Assembly (NCBI GenBank): GCA_025617375.2
Contig: JAMYGW020000001.1
Location: forward strand, 2,666,001 to 2,730,000
Length of the DNA stretch: 64,000 nucleotides
Direction: 5' to 3'
Source: Acarospora socialis
Taxonomy: Eukaryota; Ascomycota; Lecanoromycetes; Acarosporales; Acarosporaceae
The notes under the pieces are model-generated. The model searched no databases and was not told the DNA's origin. It worked only from the letters and a program-made list of their open reading frames with translations. The translations under genes were made by a program, and so were the position numbers. Shown piece after piece: positions 37,661-49,051 of the stretch; position 1 is the first letter of the stretch; every line of letters begins with the position of its first letter.

Positions 37661-38300
37661 ATATTGTTATTATTAGACTTGAATGAAGTAAATAACTTAG
37701 TCACTTTGTCTTTGTTCTTGCTTTTTTGCTTAATGAACTTAGTCACATTAAATTTCTTCTTCTTATAAAGATATTTAAGAAAGCAGTTATGTTTATCATG
37801 ATCAGTCTTCTTGTAATGAGTACAAAGAAGTGACAATATCAATTTGAAGTTTGATTTAAAAATCAAGTTCAAGTTCTTGTCTCAAAAGATCATGATCACT
37901 GAGATCTTATTATTCTTTATTTTAATCTCATCAATAAATTTAATGATGAGAGCATCAAAGATAGAAGTAGTAACTCAAATAAATTGATGTTTAACTATAA
38001 CAAAAATATTGAAAGTAGATTTCAGATTGTTAAGAAGAATTGTGAGTATAACTCAGTTTGAAAAGATAAAATTTATCTTTTTCAAATATTATGACAAAGT
38101 CTTAAACTGATCAACATAGTTCTCAATGAACTTAAAAGTGTTGTAATGATAACTGAGAAATATAGTGAATGTGAGATATTTAACATTAAATTCTTAAATT
38201 TTATACAACTTTTTCAGTTTTAATCACATCTGATAGACAGATAGATCTTAAATGAAGCTTTTAAAATTATTTTGACAAGAGAAAACTATAATAACATATA
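37661..38300 (-). mobile_element. Older copia-like gag remnant cut by Copia-2
   Basis: On the minus strand an open stretch crosses from here into the Copia-2 LTR. It carries a degenerate zinc-knuckle pattern ('CTHYKKTDHDKHNCFLKYL', the C-x2-C-x4-H-x4-C arrangement of copia gag) near 37790-37830, followed by a Lys-rich stretch. It is not similar to the Copia-1 gag, so it is another family. Only part of gag is present. It is a fossil. Confidence 0.55.
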
Positions 38301-38321
38301 CTTCATCAGCAATTTAATAAC

Positions 38322-38910
38322 ATGGCTCAGAGCTAGCTCAGAGCTAGATTTTGCTCACTTTTACTCAAAAAACTGCTCTGAGCTAATGATCTCATGTACT
38401 AGCTCTGAAGCACTCTGAGTCAGCTCTGAGCTACATATAAAATGTGTATAAAAGTGAATAATATTCATAAATAAAATCATAAAAAATTGCTTAATAATCA
38501 GTCTATATTTAGAAACTTTCTTGACTTTAGATAAATTTAATAATTATAAGTGTGTGTAGTATTAGTAATAATAATATATTTAATACTAGTGTATTTTGTC
38601 TGATTTCTCAAAAATAAAATTATAAATGCACTAGTGTTGATGACTCATTAATTAGAGCATTAGTGTTGTTTTTACACTAAGCAATTAAGCTTAAAGCTTA
38701 GTGTATAGTTTAATTCTAATTTTAGTAATTTGTAATATATGATGTAAAATACAATATAAATGAAATATATAATTTATAAGCTTACTAAGCAGCTCAGAGT
38801 CAGCTCAAAGCACTTAAAGCAAGTACACATAGCTAAAATCTAGCTCTGAGCTGGCTTTGAGCTGCTTTTTCACTTTTTTCTAAGTCAAAATAGCTGAGCT
38901 GTCTTTTAAC
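38322..38910. mobile_element. MITE-like inverted-repeat element
   Basis: The two ends, each about 100 bp, are inverted copies of one another: 38325-38433 against about 38780-38875 (both contain agctcagagctagatttt and the gtacttgcttt/gtactagctct segment). Each end is built from many agctc/gagct units. The middle, about 350 bp, is very AT-rich and non-coding. This fits a small non-autonomous DNA transposon. I could not find a convincing target duplication, so the exact edges are uncertain. Confidence 0.6.
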
Positions 38911-40247
38911 TTGTCAATGCAGTGAGATTGAGACTCTGCAATAAGTTAAGACTCTGTGAAAGTATTCAGCATTAGTCTTTAAGAAGTTTGCATCTAAGTA
39001 AAACATCACTTTCTAAATAGTTTTCTTAAGCAATTAACACATTATCATAGACTTAGAAATCAATTATATAAATTGATTTTAACAATTGATAGCATCAACC
39101 ACATTAAGCAGTCAGTTTAGATCTTCATATTTAGATGTCAGTGAGCTTAAAAATACTACATCAAAAAATGTTCTCTGTGATAGTTCATGAAATTGAACAA
39201 AAAATGAAACATTTACTACTTCAAAATCAAATCACTATGATGACTAAATCTTCAGAAAACAAGACAGCAACTATATATTTTGACAAAATAAGCTCTGAAT
39301 CTTATCATTATTTTATATGAGACTTCATAAATGCTCTTGTCAGTCAAATGAAGAATACTCATTTTTTAAAAGATGAAAAGCATCAAAACAATCTCATTTT
39401 AATGAGTATTAACAAGATGTATGACACTATTGAAAAGTCAAACATCAATTTGAATATCAAATTAAATCTTCTTCTTCAATAACAAATTTTTTATTTACAA
39501 TTTTGTTATTCTGTCAGTTCATCAATCTCATTAAAGATTACAGTTAGATAATCTTTAACAGAGCAATTAGTGAAGAAAGAACTACAGAATAATAATGACT
39601 ATAAATTAGAAAGTTTGAGCAAGAATCATGTCAATGAATTAAAAAAAAGAAAAATATAAAAATTTCACAACTTTAAAAGACTTCTGAGTGAAAGCAATTA
39701 ATCTTTTTGACTCACATCTATCTATTAAGTATGATGACAGTGACATTATCAGTGTGAGCAAAACAGTGTATTATCATAATGTTCATTTATTTGTGTCACA
39801 ATGTCAGATCATAGTCAAGATTCATGACAATAAAATGATTTAAACAAGTCTTTACACATGTCTTTGCAGCATCACACTCATCTGATATGCAGCAAAATTA
39901 TTATTTAAATAAATAAGTTTATTCAATAAGCATGAGCTAGACAACTGAACTCACAAACTCATGACTTAATTTAAGATCTTGCTGTCACAGACTATAAATG
40001 TCTTACTAAAGAAAAAGTATACAGTGAAGAATATTCACAATAATCAAAATCTTATGATCTATGTACAGACTGTTGTTTGATATGAAAAATTGATGAAATT
40101 ATCACTATATAATTATGTGCTTTTCATCTGACAGAACCTTGATTCAATGCTGTAATTGCATGTTTTACAGTTCACAATTGAGATCTTCAAGACTTAATTC
40201 ATTGATCTTTTACTGAAAAAAAAAGAAATATAAATACAACACTTTAT
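38911..40247. other. Unassigned AT-rich stretch left of element X
   Basis: No recognised gene. A 61-residue open stretch (39135-39320, plus) with Ser/Lys-rich sequence continues in fragments to about 39500 and could be a gag remnant, but no knuckle or other landmark supports that. X inserted at its right edge with duplication TTTAT, so it continues at 55175. Confidence 0.35.
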
Positions 40248-40464
40248 TGTCAGAAGTGCAATACTCACAATAAGAAGTTAAGTTCTCAGTAAAGATCTAT
40301 TGAACTCAATGTCATATAGTATTTAGTATGTAATGAGAAGTCATGACTATTAATGTTAAGTGTTATGAATGAAGTCTGTTGTTGTTCTACTCTAGTTACT
40401 GTGTAAAAGTTATATAAGATTTAAGTAACAGCACAAGTGAATAGACTAGAGCATAATCATAACA
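40248..40464 (-). repeat. LTR of element X, left (217 bp)
   Basis: TGTCAGAAGTGC...CATAACA, paired with 54953-55169. Strand follows the interior reading. Confidence 0.92.
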
Positions 40465-41046
40465 ATATGCTCACAACAAAATGAAAAAGCAATGTCTTCA
40501 TTGCAAAACACACTGCAATATCTATTTGTCAAGACAAATATCACAGTGATCAAAGAACTTCATAGTAACTAGTATGCAAATCTCTATGTCTCATGTTCTT
40601 CTCTTTGCATATGCTCTATAAGCTTGTTGTATGTATTGAAGTGAAAGTGACAGTGAAAGCATTTTGTAACAAATTTGTACATGTTGTTCAGTGAGTCATA
40701 ATAGTAAACTTTGTAAATCTTGTCAGTAATATCTGCATTGTCTTCAGCAACATTGTAGACTCATGACTTATTGACAAACTCATTTTGTATGATAGTTGAA
40801 GCATGATGATTATGATGATTTCATGATTTGTGTGATGAGTATCATTTATACTGATATGAAGACTGGTTTTGAGACTGATTTGATGTTGTCATTGAGTAGT
40901 ATAAAGAATTTGAAGATCAATATTGAGACTGTGAATTCAATGAATATGAGGCATTGATATGATATGGTGAATTCATATAGTGATAAATTTGTAGTGTTTT
41001 TCATCAAAATTGAAGACAAAACAAGCTGTATATGTGTGTGACATGT

Positions 41047-41364
41047 TGTAACAACCATATCTAGATGAGTCAAAGCAGATCTGAAACTATATGAAAGAAC
41101 AAGACATCTAGACATGAAACAACAACATAAAAGATGTTTCATTATGATTATGTGTCAGAAACACATCAAGACAAGAGTACATCTGTCATGCAGATGTGTC
41201 AGACTCTATATAGATAGAATCATTTTTCTTATGAAAACAATCATGTTCAACTTAAATAATCATCTAAGAGTTAAAGACCAGAACCATTTCAGACCAGTCA
41301 TTATATCAATAAGCACAAATTCTTAGCTCTACATACTCAAGAAAGCTCAGGTTAGAATATTACA
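41047..41364 (+). repeat. 5' LTR of G3 (318 bp)
   Basis: TGTAACAACC...ATTACA, 318 bp, preceded by CATGT. The bases after it (ctttgaacattctta) match those after the G2 5' LTR, suggesting the same primer-binding site. Confidence 0.93.
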
Positions 41365-44096
41365 CTTTGAACATTCTTATAATATAACAAGTACAATGTC
41401 TGACACACAGAAGAATGTCTCAATCTTATTCTTGAGACAAGTTCAGACAAACTTATCTCTATCATTTACTTCAGATAAAATGATGATACAATCAGCAATG
41501 ATGTCAGCTCAAGCAATACAACTATCTTTAAGTGCATCTAAGATACAGATACTGAATATCTTTGGTGAAGAATGAAAAAAACTGCAAGTCTTTGTGGTGA
41601 AGCTCAATCTATATATTGAATTCAATCAGTTAAAGTTTCAAACTGATCAAGAGAAAACATTGTTTGCAACAACTTATCTTGTGAATGCAGTCTTCAATTA
41701 AATTGACTTCAAGCTGCACAAGTTTCTGAGAAAAAAATATGAAGAATGCAACACAGACATGAAGTCTATGTTCAATGACTATGCACAGTTTAAAAAAAAA
41801 CTAAGAAAAGTCTTCAGAATAATTAACAAAGAGAGAGCAGCAAAGAAACAAGTTCATATCTTGCAACAGAGTGAATCAGCAACAGTATACATCACAGAGT
41901 TTCAGTGATTAGTGACACTTATCAGATAAAATGATAAAGCACTTATCTATCAGTACTATTGTGAGTTGAAAAAGTTCATCAAAAACAAAATAGTCTGAGC
42001 AGAACAATCAGACAATCTTCAGAAAATGATTGATTTGAGTATTAATATTAATAGTCATCAGTAAGAATGACAGATGAAACAAAAAGAATATTGAATGTCA
42101 TCTATAATAAAAGATCAAGAAGAAAGCTTCTGACTATGAATTAAGCAATATGTTTTATTAATAAGATATAGAAAAACAAATTCTATGAATCTCAATACAA
42201 TCAAGAAGCATCATCAGAAATCATAAAAGACTAGATGAACAGAGTATGAATGTCAGTCAGAGTGATTCACTAAGTCTTAGATGACACTGTGAAATGAAAT
42301 ATGAACATGTTACAATTGCAGAAAATTCAAACATCTTGCTTGAGAGTGTAACAGATCTCAGATAAAAAGAAAAAATATTGCAGTGATAGTTAAGAAGAAT
42401 ACACATATAGTGCACAACATTCTCAATTAAACAGTCTGTTACAATGACATGTGCAGAGTACACATAAGTGCAAAAGATAAAGCTGAATGATATTCTCAGA
42501 AGTCTAAAAAAAACAAAGATGAATGCAACAAATTAATCTATGAGAAAGAATTAACTATTCTTACAAAAAAAGATATCAAGAAAAAAGTTCTTAATATCAA
42601 GATCAAAGAGATCAATACTCAAGAAACTCAGATAGAAAAAAACTACAGCAATAGCATCTGACAAGCACTGAATTTGAATGCAAATCAGAAAGAAATCAAC
42701 AAATGAAAAGTTAACATGAAACTGAAAACAGCATATCAGCATTCTGAGAATCAATGTTGAGTGTTGAAGAAAGAAAAGCTTCAATTTAAGAAGCAAGAGC
42801 TTGAGCAAGAAATGCAAGCTTGAAAATGAAAAGCACAATACAAGAGTGCAAAAGAACAAAAGACATATGATTAGCTAGAAGAGCTGATGATAGCTGTTAA
42901 AGATGAATGTTTCAACAGTGACAATGCAGTATTGTTGAAATTTCTTGTTTAAAAAACAAAGAGTCACAAGATTGAGATATACTTATCTGAAGAAAACATC
43001 ACACAAAATAAAAACAGATAAATCTTCAGCAGAAAGTATATATCACTTAAATTTCTGCAAAGAGTAAGAGTCTTTGAGAGTCAGTTGCAGATGAAGTACA
43101 ATCAGTATAAATCTCAACTACATTTAAAAAGACACATTGAGTGATATAGTTTAAAGTATGCAAATCTTATAATCAAAAGAGAATCAAAGTGATTTTAAGA
43201 ACTTTGAAGACAAGTTAAATGATCAAGTAAGTCAAAAAACAAAGAGCTTTCTCAATAAGACTAAAGAATAAGAAGCTAGTGATGTCTCAAAGACAAGACA
43301 ATGATCATTGAATATAATTAAGATCACAATCAACAGACATTATATCAATGCATTGATAGATTTTGAAGCAGACAGTAATATTATGAATTGAAAGACAGTC
43401 AATATGTTAAAATTAGAGACACAGCAAGTGCACTGTTCATTCAACATACAAATGACAAACAGAGTCATTGAAAGAATTGATGAGAAAATCTGTGTGAAAG
43501 TCTCAATTCTTGAAAATTCACAAGAGATAATGTTCAATGTTATGAGATCAATTGAATACAATGCAGTGCTAGAAATACTCTGATTGTATGAAAGAAATCT
43601 GAAAATTGACTGAGTTATAAAAGAGATATATGTAATCAAAGACACATACAAGATTTCTGAATAATCAGAAATGAGCTTATTAAAGTATAAGTCATGAGAT
43701 CACAAAATACTGCTATTGGATGAAAAACAATCTAAGTGAATGTCATTGTATTCAATGAGTGAGAATCAACTCAAGAAAGTTAAAGCTTATCTTGACAAGA
43801 ATCTAAAGAGAGAATTCATAAAATCATTAAAATCACTGACAGAATATCTGATTCTGTTCATATCAAAAAAAAATGACAAGAAATGACTATATGTTGACTA
43901 CAGACAACTCAACAAGATAACTTATCAAGATAGTTATTTTCTATCATTGATAGAAGAGTTGCAAGACTGACTAAACAAGACTAAGTGATTCACAAGCTTA
44001 GATCTTAAAAACATCTATTATCAAGTCAGAATGAAAGAAGATGAAGAATGAAAAACAGCATTTTGAACATGATATGAACACTATAAATACACTGTC

Positions 44097-44345
44097 ATGT
44101 TATTTAAATTGAAAAATGCATCAGTCATCTTTCAGAGATTAATCAATGATATATTGAGAGAATATCTCAATGATTTTGTGATCACATATCTTAATAATAT
44201 TCTGATATACTCAGAAGATCTTGAAAAGCACTGCAAACATGTGCAGAAAATATTAGCAAAGCTTAATGAGAGAGTTCTGTACATAAAAAAGTTAAAAAGC
44301 AGATTTGAGATTAAGAAAGTTGAGTTTCTAAACTATGTAATTTGA
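44097..44345 (+). pseudogene. Reverse transcriptase core segment of G3
   Basis: An 82-residue open stretch with 'LKNASVIFQRLINDILREY' and the 'YLNNILIYSED' box, aligning with the G2-2 stretch at 31762-32040. It is a fragment of a broken pol. Confidence 0.87.
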
Positions 44346-46115
44346 TCTGAACAGATCAAGAAGAATTCAAAAAAGACAGAAGCAGTCAGAAACTGATTAA
44401 CACTGAAATGAATCAAGAAAGTACAGGTCTTTCTAAAGTTGATGAACTATTATTGAAAGTTTGTATCAAACTATGCAAGAATTGTGAAATCACTAATGCA
44501 TTTGACACACAAGAGTAAAAAATAACACTGAAATCAAGAACAGAAGAATGCATTTCACATATTAAAGAAAAGTTTTAGTGAAACAGCACATTTAAGAATA
44601 CTCAATTCAGCATGTGAAAAAACACTGAAAACTAATGCTTCAGATTTTGCAGTAAAAGCATGTCTATATTAGATTGAGAATGAGCAACAGAAATTCATAG
44701 TGTATCAATTTAAAAAACTATCAGAACTCAAGAAAAGATATAAGATTTATGACAAGAAACTTCTTGCAATAGTGAAAGCACTACAAGACTGAAGATCTTA
44801 TCTTGCAAAAACAAGCAAACTGATTCAGATCTATACTGATCACAAGAATTTGAGAAACTTTGCAATGATAAAGCAACTCAATCAACAACAAGTTTGTTGA
44901 ACAAAACAGTTGACAGATTATGAATTTCAGATTCATTACAAGAAAGATAATAAGAATAATAAAGCAAATGTCATGAGTAGATAATCTGATCATGAAGATA
45001 TACAGACAATATATGTCAAAATTCTGAGCAAAGACAACAAAGAAGTTCTCATGAAGAACTTAGCAGCAATGTATAAGATAAAGTAAGCTTTCTTGACAAA
45101 CAAAGAACTCATTAAAATGTGTCACTACAGCAGAGTTGATGAACATTTAGAAATCAAGTGCACTGAGAATCTAGTGCAAAGAAGATGCAATGTTAGCAAT
45201 TTTAGAAATTGAGTCATCAAAATGATCACTGTGTACAACTCATGTCAAAGAAATAAGATCAGCTGAGATAAACAGTATAACAAAGTAATGTAACTAGATG
45301 CATTAGATGTATCATGAAAGTCAGTTATCATGAACTTCATTATAAAGCTATTATTGTCAAAGAACTCAACATGAAAAGTGAAATTCAATAACATATTGAT
45401 CATAGTGAACAGATTGATCAAGTACACAATGTTCATTTCATTCAAAGAAACTGTAACAGCATCAGTATTGATGTACATCATACTGCAAGAATTGATTAGC
45501 AATCATGAGCTATTAAAAGAATTTATCACTAACAGAGACAAGCTATTTACAAGTAAGTTCTGAGAAATGCTTACAGCAGAACTCAGAATAAAACATAAGA
45601 TGTTGACAACATATTATTTACAGATGAATGAACAAAGTAAATAAATGAATCAGACAGTAAAAACATACTTGAGACACTATGTCAGCAAGAGTCAAGACAA
45701 ATGAATATGACTGTTATTGATAATACAGTTTGCATACAACAACACAAGAAATAAAATCATGAAAAAAATGTTTTTCTATGTGAACTATGACTACAACTTG
45801 AAGATATGATGAGATCTCAAAGAACATAAATCACAAAGTCAAAAAGTGATCTTAAATATCACTCAAATAAAGAAACTGCATCAAGATCTAATAAAATGAA
45901 TTGAACAGCAGACAGAATAAACAACAGAGACAAGATCATTTGAAGAAAAAGAAAGAATATATTTAAGAACAAACAACATATGAACTAAAGCAAAAAGCAA
46001 GAAGCTAAAGAACAAGAGTATTGAATCATTCAAGATCATATGAAACATTAAAGAATTAAGTTATGAGATAGACTTACTCAAGAAAATGAGAATACATCTG
46101 ATATTTCATGCATTC

Positions 46116-46129
46116 ATGTTACAGCATTG
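46116..46129. repeat. Target duplication of LINE-1, left (14 bp)
   Basis: atgttacagcattg is repeated at 53160-53173, right after the LINE tail. Confidence 0.93.
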
Positions 46130-47461
46130 GGGAAAATCAAGCTAGAACCAAAAAACCACAGAACCACAACTAAAGCAGCTATCAAAATTCTGAATAGTGC
46201 AAATTCTTTGTCTCATTCACTTCTATAAACCCTCAAAACAGCTTATCTTCATCATCAATACTGGTGGTGGGGTACCTCAATTATCATTCAGTGAAAATTT
46301 TTCGCGTACCTCCAGCCAAAACTCAAAACAACATCTCAGACATCAACATCGCCACAATCAACGCATCTTTGAAAATTCTGAATCAACAGTTTTCTTCACC
46401 TTGATCTCTTCTAAAATTCATACTATTACTGCTTTTTGATATCTTTACTGCTCACAAAGTTGTTGGACTGTTTAGTTGTACCCCTTAGTATCTAGTTTTT
46501 GAAGTTCGCAAATTTTCGCTTAATTTTTCTAGCTTGCTTGACAGAGTTTCTGCGCACCAAGCATCACCAGATACCTCAACTAAGCCTCACTCACACCAAA
46601 ACACCAAAAACACCAAAACAACCAAGAAAACACCAAAAACACCACTTTTACGCCAACTACACAGCAATTCCAGCCTATACACACCAAGCCACATCAATTC
46701 ACGCATTATACAACATACCTACATAGCTCCACCATCAAAACAAGCTATTTTATCAACAAAATCGACTACTTTTCAGCTATTTTCGCCCAAAAACCAGCGT
46801 TTCAGGTCAAATTTCTAAGCGTTACAGGCTGAATTACACCAAATCGCTCAATTCCAGCAACTGCACGCAGTTTCCGCAAAAACTAGCCGCAAAATAGCCA
46901 TTTCTTGACGGATTTAGCTGGAATTTGAGCATTTCTTCTGTCAATTGATTAGCGTTTTGCATGCAGAAAGAACCTACCAGTGAAGACATACCCTACACTA
47001 GAAGCATCTCACAAAGACCTAGTGAAGGGTATAAGCAGGTAGCTATTTTCTAGCCCTACCTGCTGGTAAAAGCTCAGACTGGCAAACAACGTCGTCTGAG
47101 TAGTTGGGATATAAATACGAGACTCCACGTGGAAATCTTGCCCTAGACGCATCTGCCCCAAGATCTAGTGGTTGAGTGACTTATAGTATAGTCTTGCTTA
47201 TAGTAGAGCTGGTAAAAGCCTATTGTAGAGTTTATCTACTCTAGGTGAATTGGGATATTAAGCAACATCTGGATTAGGCAATTGGGTACAGCCTATTCTA
47301 GATGAAATAAGGATCCAAAGCTTCTATAATCTAGAACCTCAGGAAAATCTAGTTTTTACCTTTAAAAACTAGATAATTACTGCTAGACATAGACCTTCTG
47401 GACCTGGATTTGGATAGGATTTTGGATTTGGACAGGACGGACCCCAAAAACACCTCATATC
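46130..47461 (+). promoter_or_regulatory. 5' UTR / internal promoter region of LINE-1
   Basis: 1332 bp before ORF1. It is the only stretch in the window with frequent CpG (for example tttttcgcgtacctccagcc near 46290). It has an acaccaaaa-rich part at about 46585-46650 and a hairpin (agcaggtag at 47034-47042 pairing with ctacctgct at 47056-47064). LINEs use promoters inside the 5' UTR (family knowledge); the exact start site is not visible. Confidence 0.6.
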
Positions 47462-49051
47462 ATGACTTTTGCACTGGATTCTAGCAACTTCATGCAAGAT
47501 TTCAACCTAGAAAACCCAAAAACACCTACAAAACAACAAAAATCACCAAAAACAGCACTTCCACAACTCTTTATGAGTTCACCAGACCTGTTGGGATCAC
47601 AAATCACCATGAAACCTTCTCAAAAGACTATTCTAAAGTCTAAAAAGAGAAGAGCCATTGCCAGTCCAGTGCTAGAAGCTATTTCTTCTGATGAAGAATC
47701 AAATCAGCATGAAACTCATCATGCAAACTGCACAAACCTACACCCAAAAAGTCAAAATGGTGACAAACTACTTCAACAAGCCAGAAACTACCTCAAGCAA
47801 GCTATTCAGCAATTCACAAACCCCATAGTTCAACAAGAACTAGAAACTAGCATCAAGACACTGGATCAAGCAAGACAAAATGCAAATCTAGACTCACTCA
47901 AACAGTCAGATGAAGCATTTCATCAGAAATTAGATGTTCAACAACAACTAGACAGCTTCAAAGATGAAGTCAACATCAAACTAGACAAAATTCTTCACAC
48001 AATGTCTAAAACAAAGTCAGAAACCACAGAGAAACCAGCATTTGTCTTTCAGACAAACAAAACAAACCCTATCAACTTTGTACAGACAAACAAAACCAGC
48101 TTTGGACAGCCAACATCAACAAAAACAGTGAAATCAGCAACATATGCATCAATTGCAAGCAGCAAAGATCAAAATGCTCAAAACTCATGGACAACTGTTC
48201 AAAAAAAAGCACCAAAGTCAAAAGTAGTGGATAAACCCATTACTTTCAGAGAAAGACGTCTAGTTATAAAGTCAAAAACACCCACAACTACTATCAATGC
48301 CATAGACATGCGCAACAAAATCAACAACACACTTAAAACAGCAAAAATAGACAATTTGCTGGTTTCCACAGTTGCTATTTCACAATCCAAAGCTAGTATA
48401 GTGCTCACAACCAGTGAAGGCACAGCAGAAGACTTGCTAAAACATCAACAAATCTGAAATTCATCATCTGAATTCATAGAAATCAAAAAGGATGAAAAGT
48501 GGTACAAAATAGTAGCACATGGAATTCCCACAGCTATTTTCAACGGCAAAGAAGACATGCAACTAGTCAAAGATGAAGTAGAAATCTTCAACAAAGATAT
48601 CAAACTAGCTATTTTACCACACTGACTTACTTCAGAAGAAGCCAGACAGGAAAAACAGCATGCATCTATTGTTTTGACAGTCAAATCAGAACAAGAAGCT
48701 CAAAAAGCACTCAGAAACAGACTGATAATTGCTGGAACATCAGTTAGAACTGCAGTCTACAACACTTGCAAACCAACAGATCAATGCAGAAAGTGTCAAA
48801 AGTTTGGACATACTCAAAAAGTATGCAAAAATCAAGACACATGTCAATTCTGTGCGGGAAACCACAATACTAGAGAACATGGCTGTTTCCTTTGTCCCAC
48901 ACAGTCAAAAGGAACCACTTGTGCACATATAGTCTATAAATGCAGCAATTGTGGTGAGAAACATCAAGCAAATAGTGCAGAATGCAGTGTTTTCAAAGCA
49001 CTACAGTCTATTTCTTCAACAGCAGATCCACTATCTATGAAAATGTCATGA
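47462..49051 (+). CDS. LINE-1 ORF1, nucleic-acid-binding Gag-like protein
   Basis: 529 codons from ATG at 47462 to TGA at 49049. Order: a Pro/Lys/Thr-rich N-terminus, a Gln-rich helical part (about 100-170), a Ser/Thr-rich linker, a basic part ('FRERRLVIKSK' near 260), an RNA-recognition-like middle, and three Cys/His knuckles near the C-terminus: C-x2-C-x4-H-x4-C at 442-455, C-x2-C-x3-H near 461, and C-x2-C-x3-H-x6-C at 494-508. Such proteins coat LINE RNA. Two in-frame TGA codons (codons 332 and 388; 48455 and 48623) interrupt an otherwise continuous frame. Both sit where the flanking sequence would read well with Trp, so TGG-to-TGA is the likely origin. As it stands the ORF would stop after 331 residues. 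Confidence 0.88.

Noticed and set aside
40846-41142. 98-codon minus-strand frame as a host gene
   Set aside because: It crosses the boundary between X and the G3 5' LTR, so it is a chance fusion of two elements.
46534-46818. Open frames of 75-94 codons in the LINE 5' UTR
   Set aside because: They come from the acaccaaaa-rich stretch, overlap in two frames and give low-complexity Thr/Pro/His/Lys sequence. No homologous frame is visible in another copy.
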